Shown here in pieces: positions 4,997-10,126 of a stretch of DNA of 10,126 nt (position 1 is the stretch's first letter; each line of letters opens with the position of its first letter). The position numbers were made by a program, and so were the translations under genes. The notes under the pieces were generated by a model that was given only the letters and a program-made list of their open reading frames with translations, was not told the DNA's origin and did no database searches. This DNA is from Bacteroidales bacterium (lineage in GTDB: Bacteria; Bacteroidota; Bacteroidia; Bacteroidales; Bacteroidaceae). The stretch spans positions 1 to 10,126 of the forward strand of contig SFCP01000116.1 in the NCBI GenBank assembly GCA_004558535.1, written 5' to 3'.

Positions 4997-5959
4997 TTAT
5001 TTTTCGGCGCCCGTGTTGACCACGGGCTGTGCGGATTCATCGGAACAGAGTACCACCAGCAGGTTGCTGACCATAGTAGCCTTTTCCTGGGAGGAAAGTT
5101 CCACCACTTTCTCTTCCTCCAGGCGCTTCACGACCATTTTGGCCATCGAGACGGCGCCCTCCACGATTTTCTCGCGGGCCGAGATGATGGCACCGGCCTG
5201 CTGGCGACGCAGCATGACAGCGGCGATTTCGGGGGCGTAGGCCAGGTAGTTGATGCGGGCCTCCACGACCTCTATGCCGGCCATGTTGAGGCGTTCGTCG
5301 AGTTGCTGCTCCAGGCGTTCGTTGATTTCGTTGCCGGCACCGCGCAGGGTCAGTTCGCTCTCGCCCGTCTCGTTGTCGTCATAGGCATACAGCCCGGCCA
5401 CCTGCCGCAGGGCTGCATCGCTCTGCACCCGTACGAAATCCTCGAAGGCAGACATGCGGCCGGCCACCGTGGCACCCGCCTGTCCCGTGGTCGCTGCGCC
5501 CGCCATGGTCTGGGCGTCGATTTCAAACATCGCCTTGTACGTGTCGCTCAGCTTCCACACCAGCACGAGGCCGATGAGGATCGGGTTGCCCACCTTGTCG
5601 TTGACCTTGATGGGCTCCACGTCCAGATTGCGGGCGCGCAGCGAAAGTTTCTTCTTGTCCATGAAGGGATGAACCCAGTAGAAGCCGGTTTTCGTGAAAG
5701 TGCCGCGGTACTTGCCGAAGAAGACCATCACGCGGGCCTCGCCCGGCTCTTGGGCGATGTAGCCGGCTGTCGTGACAAGGAGCCCAAGTCCCAGCAGTAC
5801 TGCCCAGGCAATCGAGAGCGGCCAAAAGGCCGTGGGAAGCAGGAAAGCCGAGCCTGCCAGCAGGGGAAGTACAATCAGTTGTACAAACAGCATGGTAAAA
5901 CCATTGTATGCCGGGCCGGCATAAGTAAATTCCTTTTCTGTAATTTTTTCCATTTCCAT
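4997..5959 (-). CDS. SPFH/band-7 domain membrane protein
   Basis: A 320-aa protein of the SPFH (stomatin/prohibitin/flotillin/HflK) superfamily, expected to form oligomeric membrane scaffolds. Two hydrophobic segments (about 20-42 and 47-67) form a membrane anchor; YIAQEPGEARVMVFFGKYRGTF (67-88) opens the SPFH domain, which runs to about 250 (VQSDAALRQVAG at 178-189, GIEVVEARINYLAYAPEIA at 228-246). The C-terminal part (250-300) is a charged helix, probably coiled coil. Residues 150-169 are a Gly/Ala/Thr-rich stretch that interrupts the domain. The start at 5959 (MEMEKITEKEF) is preferred over 6064 because a TACATTTG box lies between the two. It is a single gene, divergent from the surface protein gene. 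The client process is unknown. Confidence 0.9.
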   Translation of the reverse strand: MEMEKITEKEFTYAGPAYNGFTMLFVQLIVLPLLAGSAFLLPTAFWPLSIAWAVLLGLGLLVTTAGYIAQEPGEARVMVFFGKYRGTFTKTGFYWVHPFMDKKKLSLRARNLDVEPIKVNDKVGNPILIGLVLVWKLSDTYKAMFEIDAQTMAGAATTGQAGATVAGRMSAFEDFVRVQSDAALRQVAGLYAYDDNETGESELTLRGAGNEINERLEQQLDERLNMAGIEVVEARINYLAYAPEIAAVMLRRQQAGAIISAREKIVEGAVSMAKMVVKRLEEEKVVELSSQEKATMVSNLLVVLCSDESAQPVVNTGAEK

Positions 5960-5997
5960 AGCGTTATTTTTTGAGTAGTTACAACCCTTTGACACCG

Positions 5998-6005
5998 CAA
6001 ATGTA
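5998..6005 (-). promoter_or_regulatory. TACATTTG -7 box for the SPFH gene
   Basis: On the minus strand this is an exact TAnnTTTG box 38 bp before the SPFH start. It is identical to the box before the GH20 gene (3283-3290), also followed by C. No clear -33 TTTG is seen at 19-21 bp. Confidence 0.5.
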
Positions 6006-6070
6006 GGAAAAACTACAAAGGGGATGCGATTTCTTGCATACGAATACAAACTTTTTTCCGGCAAAATGCG

Positions 6071-6078
6071 TACTTTTG
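6071..6078 (+). promoter_or_regulatory. TACTTTTG -7 box for the large surface protein gene
   Basis: An exact TAnnTTTG element 109 bp before the chosen start at 6188, giving a leader of about 100 nt. The last ~50 nt of the leader are A/T-rich with no Shine-Dalgarno, as usual in this phylum. The -33 region (about 6048-6056) is T-rich but not a clean TTTG. Divergent from the SPFH promoter, with about 65 bp between the two boxes. Confidence 0.5.
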
Positions 6079-6187
6079 CACCCGAAGGGTCGCCGGCTTT
6101 GCCCCAATCAGGTGAAACGCGGCGGCATTATTGTCATTCGGACACATATTTTTATTTCATTTATTTATTCATCAAACACTAACGCTT

Positions 6188-9100
6188 ATGAGAAAGATTA
6201 CTCATTTCTTCTCAATGCTCCTGCTCACGCTTGTGGCAGTGGGCAGCGTAAAGGCGCAGGATGTGACGTCGCTCGATCAGCTGAGCAACACAGCCGCCTA
6301 CACCTTTACCACCGAGAACCGTGGCGGATTGGTCTATGACGCCAATCATCCCACGCAGGGCTGGTGCTCGAGCAACACCACCGGCGGAGCCACCGCTTAC
6401 GATGTGGACCCCACCAACCCCAATCACCAGTGGGCCATCATCACTTCGAGCAAGGGCTACTACTACTTCTACAACCTGGGCGCCAAGAAGTTCCTCTACA
6501 AGGACGCTACTCCCAAAGGCACAGTGCTGCTTGATGCTCCCACCAGCACCGACACGGACATCTTTGCCTCCACGGGTGCCAACAAGGCCAATTATCCTTG
6601 GGTGCTTGCTTTCGGTAGCAACGAGGTTAACCTCAGTACAAACCAGGCTACGGCCGTCATCACCAACTGGAACGACCGCGGTGACGTGGGCAACATGATG
6701 AAGATTACCAAGGTGGCCGACATCACCGCCGAAGACATCGCTGATGCGATGGCTGCCATCAATACGTTCGAGGAATCCCTGGTGGTATACGTTGAAAGCC
6801 TGGACGAGCTGAGCAATACGGCGGTCTACACCATCGACAATGCCCGCGGATTCTTCGCTTACGACCCCGACTTCACCGCCACCTCCGGCGAAGTGACCCA
6901 CAGCGGCACGGACATGGTCGTTTCCACCCAGACGGACGGTGTCAATGTGGCATTGCCCGAAGCCAACAAGCACTGGGCCATCCTGACAAGCTCCATGACG
7001 GGCAACCACTACCTCTACAACGTGGTGGCCAAGAAATTCGTCTCGATGGATACCACGGGCTATGTACATCAGAGCCAGACCGTGACCGGCACGCGCCTGA
7101 CCGCTGACGTACAGGAGCCCCTTACCATCCTGAATGGTGAGGCCGGCCGCTTCTATCCCTGGGTATTGGCCTTTGGCGATAACCAGCTTTCCATCTCTGT
7201 AAACTACACCATCGTGGGCGGCGCCATTACATTCTGGAACGACCTCACCGATCCGGGCAACTGCGTGCGCTTCCATCCCGTGGAGGGCGAGACGTTCGAT
7301 CCTACCGAGGCTATGGAGCAAATTGCACAGTACGAAGACCGCCTGGCACGCATCGATATTGTCAACGAATACGCCGATATCTGCGAGGCAACGCTCAACA
7401 TTCGCGGCGTGGGCTATCCCACCGTCGAGAGCGAGGCTTACCAGACACTGGCCGGACTGATTGCTGACGCACGTGCCAATACCGATCCCTCCCCGGAAGT
7501 GGCCGCCAACCTCAAGGTGGCCGAAGTGGAGTACCGCCGCGCTACCGAGGGCATCCAGATGCCCGAAAACGGCAAGTACTACTACTTCGTGATGGAGGGC
7601 GTCGACGGCACACAGTGGCTCCTCAACCCCACGGCCACCGATATTGCCATTGCGCCCGTGCCCGAGACGGTGCCCGCCACCGCTACGTACAAGTGCTTTG
7701 ACTTCGGCGAGGGCAAGTATGCCTTTATCACGCCGCAGGGCAAATTCTTCCGCAACCACAGCAAATACGCCGGCCTCGGCTGGATGAGCGAGGCCTCCAC
7801 CACCGGTCTTAGTGACAGCCACGATGCACGCTTCAACAACATCACCGTGGCCAAGATGACCGGAGATGAAAAGACATCGGCAGCCCTCGAAGACCTCTTC
7901 GGTTTCGTCACTTTCTACAGCGTTCGCGGCTACGATAACACTAAGGGTGCAGACGCTGTCGGCTACACCATCATCAAGACCGACGGTTCCGACTATGACG
8001 GCGGCGCCAACCAGTACTTCGACAGCGCAAACACCTGCGCTATCCGCATGATCGAGGTGGATACTCCCACCAACTTCTTCCCCATCGGCGTTACACCCGC
8101 CGAGGATGCCGAGGCAACAGCCCTCAGCGAGGTGGTGGTAAGCTATACCGGTAAGATCCGCTACACGGCTGAGCCCGAAGTGACCGCCACCATGGGCGAA
8201 ACGACCATCGCTACCGAAGTAAGCGTCAGCGCAGACGACCCGACGAAGCTCGTCATCACCCTGGGCGAACACCCCGCCGGTGAGCTCACCGTCAACGTGC
8301 CCTTCGGCGCTGTTTCCAGCTTTGCATCTCAGTCTGCTGCCGCCTCCTCCTACACCTTCCAGGTACTGGAGTACGTTGCCGCCCAGCCCGCACAGGTCGT
8401 AAGCTACTCGCCCGCACTTGATGCGCAGCTCGACGCACTGCCCCGCCAAGTTGTCATCACCTTCGACAAGGATATGAAGAACGTGGCCAAGGCTATCATG
8501 CGCACAAACATGAACTTCCGCGGCACCAACCTCACGGACAGCTATCCTGATGCCGTTTCCGTCGAGGGCAAAACCATTACGGTCAACGTTCCCGAGGAGG
8601 AAATCGGTATGGCTTCCTCGATGACGCTGCTCATCTGGGCGTTCGACGCCGACAACATGCAGGTAGGTGAAAATGGATACCTGCAAGTCACCTATGAATA
8701 CACGCTTCCCTCCGACCTGCTCACCTTCGCTGGCACCAGCCTCGACGATGTTGAGTTGACCGAGCCTGTTGATTCTATGATTGTCCGCTTCAACAGCCCC
8801 TATGATGGCGACTTCGTTGGCGGCTTCGACGCAAGCAAGGCCATCGAAGTGCACAATGAGGCCGGCGAAGTAGTGACAACCGGTACCTTCAGCGTAGATC
8901 CCAGCGTGTGGTCGCCCGAGGCTATCCTCACCTTCGCCGAAGCTGTCAGCGCTCCTGGCACCTACACCATCACGGTGCCCGCAGCTACGGTATTCAATGC
9001 CAACTACAACGACATGGATGCTGATTTCGGTGTAGAGAACTACGGCGCAATCTACAATCCTGAGTTCACGATAAGCTTTACCATCGCTCGGAAGCTCAAT

Positions 9101-9613
9101 ACCTTCACCGTAGCATCCGTTACGCCCGACCCCGAAGACGGTCCCGTCAAGCAGCTTGACAAGGTTCGCCTCACGTTCAACGAGAGCACCTCTTGGGATT
9201 ACTTCGGCAAGCTCACAGACAAAGTTGTCAACGTCACGGACGAAAGCGGCGCCGAGGTAACCACCTGCACGGTCAAGGTGCCTTCCATCTTCGACCTCGA
9301 CCTAGACCTGATCCTCGTTACGCCCATCACGACCAACGGCGTTTACCACGTCAATGTGCCCGAGGCTCTCGTCTGGAACAGCAATTGGATAAACGGCGAC
9401 ACCGAGGAAACGGCCAAGGCTCACGGTGTTCAGTACAACCCCGCCTACACGTTCACCTTCACCGTCGATGAGAAGACGGGCATCAGCATCATTGGTGTTG
9501 AGGCCGCCGACGGTAATGTCTACAACGTCAACGGCCAGCTCGTAGGCAAATCTACGAAGGGCCTGCAGAAGGGTGTTTACATCCAGAACGGCAAGAAGGT
9601 GATCCGCAAGTAA
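6188..9613 (+). CDS. Large exported multidomain surface protein with T9SS-like sorting tail
   Basis: An 1141-aa protein I do not recognise by name. Residues 1-24 are a signal peptide (MRKITHFFSMLLLTLVAVGSVKAQ). Two homologous N-terminal modules follow, beginning SLDQLSNTAAYT (about 27) and SLDELSNTAVYT (about 204); each has WAI(I/L)TSS (82, 263) and YPWVLAFG (136, 323), a pattern suggestive of a lectin-like or beta-trefoil binding fold. About 370-455 is helical (FIVAR-like linker), and 460-625 is another binding-like module. From about 628 come four Ig-like repeats of the SbsA/Big_5 kind (628, 733, 845, 971: VxPxxxxxxxxLxxVxxxFxxx). The tail, 1100-1141 (GVEAADGNVYNVNGQLVG...KGVYIQNGKKVIRK), resembles the short C-terminal sorting domains of T9SS cargo. 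No catalytic motif was seen, so adhesion or glycan binding is inferred. The start at 6188 gives the signal peptide; 6131 would bury it. Confidence 0.85.
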   Translation: MRKITHFFSMLLLTLVAVGSVKAQDVTSLDQLSNTAAYTFTTENRGGLVYDANHPTQGWCSSNTTGGATAYDVDPTNPNHQWAIITSSKGYYYFYNLGAKKFLYKDATPKGTVLLDAPTSTDTDIFASTGANKANYPWVLAFGSNEVNLSTNQATAVITNWNDRGDVGNMMKITKVADITAEDIADAMAAINTFEESLVVYVESLDELSNTAVYTIDNARGFFAYDPDFTATSGEVTHSGTDMVVSTQTDGVNVALPEANKHWAILTSSMTGNHYLYNVVAKKFVSMDTTGYVHQSQTVTGTRLTADVQEPLTILNGEAGRFYPWVLAFGDNQLSISVNYTIVGGAITFWNDLTDPGNCVRFHPVEGETFDPTEAMEQIAQYEDRLARIDIVNEYADICEATLNIRGVGYPTVESEAYQTLAGLIADARANTDPSPEVAANLKVAEVEYRRATEGIQMPENGKYYYFVMEGVDGTQWLLNPTATDIAIAPVPETVPATATYKCFDFGEGKYAFITPQGKFFRNHSKYAGLGWMSEASTTGLSDSHDARFNNITVAKMTGDEKTSAALEDLFGFVTFYSVRGYDNTKGADAVGYTIIKTDGSDYDGGANQYFDSANTCAIRMIEVDTPTNFFPIGVTPAEDAEATALSEVVVSYTGKIRYTAEPEVTATMGETTIATEVSVSADDPTKLVITLGEHPAGELTVNVPFGAVSSFASQSAAASSYTFQVLEYVAAQPAQVVSYSPALDAQLDALPRQVVITFDKDMKNVAKAIMRTNMNFRGTNLTDSYPDAVSVEGKTITVNVPEEEIGMASSMTLLIWAFDADNMQVGENGYLQVTYEYTLPSDLLTFAGTSLDDVELTEPVDSMIVRFNSPYDGDFVGGFDASKAIEVHNEAGEVVTTGTFSVDPSVWSPEAILTFAEAVSAPGTYTITVPAATVFNANYNDMDADFGVENYGAIYNPEFTISFTIARKLNTFTVASVTPDPEDGPVKQLDKVRLTFNESTSWDYFGKLTDKVVNVTDESGAEVTTCTVKVPSIFDLDLDLILVTPITTNGVYHVNVPEALVWNSNWINGDTEETAKAHGVQYNPAYTFTFTVDEKTGISIIGVEAADGNVYNVNGQLVGKSTKGLQKGVYIQNGKKVIRK

Positions 9614-9637
9614 TCTTCTTGAATCGAAACCGCACGA

Positions 9638-9675
9638 AGAGAGGGTGTGTCCGGCCGGGCGCACCCTCTCTCTCT
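9638..9675 (+). terminator. Strong hairpin terminator after the surface protein gene
   Basis: A stem of about 15 bp including two G-T pairs (9638-9652 agagagggtg... with 9657-9671) and a 4-nt loop (ggcc) is followed by a pyrimidine-rich ctctctgttct tract. It begins 25 bp after the stop codon. The T-run is interrupted by C, so efficiency is uncertain. Confidence 0.6.
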
Positions 9676-9793
9676 CTGTTCTGCGCCCGCGCATCCGGCC
9701 GGCGGTGCGAATTTCCGGCTTTCCCGTTCCACTTTTCCGCGTCCGCGTGCCGGCTTTGTCGTAACCATCCGAAACAAGCCGACTTGACATGGC

Positions 9794-9834
9794 CGAAAAA
9801 AAGAAATCGCAGGGGATTATCCTTGCGATTTCTT
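9794..9834 (-). terminator. Terminator overlapping the end of the IS66 transposase
   Basis: On the minus strand tgcgatttctt-type arms (11 bp perfect: 9801-9811 and 9824-9834) enclose the transposase stop codon in the loop, and the stem is followed by a run of seven T (plus-strand A run 9796-9802). The 5' arm encodes the last residues (YYYKKSQG). Confidence 0.6.
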
Positions 9835-10126
9835 GTAGTAATAAGGCAACATCTGTCTGACTTGGTCAGGGGGAGTGTCGTCGCGCAGGCTGTCCAGGAC
9901 ATCAGTGAGCCACCGGAGCGGTTCGATGCCAACGATCTCGCAGCTCTCTATGAGCGAGTAGAAGATGGCATTGTCAACTGCTCCGCTGTCACTTTTGCTA
10001 AACAGGTAGTTCTTGCGCCCCATAACCGATGGACGCTGGGCACGTTCTACCGGATTGTTATCGATGTGGTAGCGTCCGTCCAGGGCATAACGCCGTAGTT
10101 TCGGCCACTGTTTATAGGCGTAGTCA
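9817..10126 (-). CDS. IS66-family transposase, C-terminal part (runs off window)
   Basis: The last ~102 residues of an IS66-type DDE transposase; the 5' part lies beyond the right edge. The frame extends upstream of the internal methionine at 10023 to the window end, giving DYAYKQWPKLRRYALDGRYH then IDNNPVERAQRPSVMGRKNYLFS. The glutamate of DNNPVER matches the third catalytic acidic residue of the IS66 DDE triad, and GRKNYLFSKSDSGAVDNAIFYSLIESCEIVGIEP is the typical IS66 C-terminal domain, ending in WLTDVLDSL. No frameshift is seen in the visible part. It marks the end of an insertion sequence convergent with the surface protein gene. The element's inverted repeat on this side could not be identified because the other end is not in view. 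Confidence 0.9.
   Translation of the reverse strand, partial: DYAYKQWPKLRRYALDGRYHIDNNPVERAQRPSVMGRKNYLFSKSDSGAVDNAIFYSLIESCEIVGIEPLRWLTDVLDSLRDDTPPDQVRQMLPYYYKKSQG

Larger units (their letters stand above)
9672..10126. mobile_element. Right portion of an IS66-family insertion sequence (left boundary uncertain)
   Basis: Supported by the transposase C-terminus at 9817-10126. The element's end must lie between the surface protein terminator (about 9672) and the transposase terminator (about 9794). No terminal inverted repeat or target duplication can be defined without the other end. TnpA/TnpB accessory genes, if present, would be outside the window. Confidence 0.5.

Noticed and set aside
4952..5974. 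340-aa open frame on the plus strand
   Set aside because: Antisense to the SPFH gene, whose family motifs are unmistakable.
6212..8854. 880-aa open frame on the minus strand
   Set aside because: Antisense to the surface protein gene. The sense frame has a signal peptide, repeats and a sorting tail, while the antisense product is Gly/His/Val-rich with no recognisable domain.
9619..10098. 159-aa plus-strand open frame
   Set aside because: It covers a terminator hairpin and lies antisense to the IS66 transposase C-terminus, whose DDE-family motifs are clear.

Overview
The window reads as chromosomal DNA of a Bacteroidales bacterium, most like a fairly GC-rich Prevotella-type organism. The evidence is: promoters of the TAnnTTTG type with no Shine-Dalgarno before the starts; a periplasmic/outer-surface GH20 hexosaminidase; a very large exported protein ending in a short tail of the type IX secretion (T9SS) sorting class; and an IS66-type transposase end. 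Species cannot be fixed from the sequence. A Neisseria-uptake-sequence-like palindrome hints at, but does not prove, an oral habitat.

Layout. 1-899: a gene-free stretch packed with inverted and tandem repeats, including a 127-nt multi-branched palindrome, a 43/44-bp tandem array, a long hairpin containing the 10-mer GCCGTCTGAA in inverted pair, and four copies of a GC/T-rich motif. 900-3239 (-): GH20 beta-N-acetylhexosaminidase with chitobiase-type and F5/8-type C-terminal modules. 3240-3530: promoter region between the divergently transcribed hexosaminidase and toxin-antitoxin operon. 3531-4261 (+): a RelE/HigB-like toxin and an overlapping XRE-type antitoxin. 4262-4996: a second gene-free stretch with a 63-bp tandem repeat, two strong hairpins and a second copy of an ~80-bp promoter-bearing repeat also found at 3336-3416; it may encode a small RNA on the minus strand. 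4997-5959 (-): SPFH/band-7 membrane protein. 6188-9613 (+): an 1141-aa exported multidomain surface protein, divergent from the SPFH gene, followed by a strong hairpin terminator. 9817-10126 (-): the C-terminal end of an IS66 transposase running off the window, convergent with the surface protein gene.

The genes are mostly independent units and do not form one pathway: glycan trimming (GH20), a stress/addiction module, a membrane-organising SPFH protein and a surface protein. The most unusual content is in the two non-coding stretches, where repeats, hairpins and promoters recur in arrangements that no protein explains. I found no clear new defence or metabolic system. The best candidates for something undescribed are the structured repeat region at 125-773 and the promoter-hairpin-hairpin unit at about 4587-4733.
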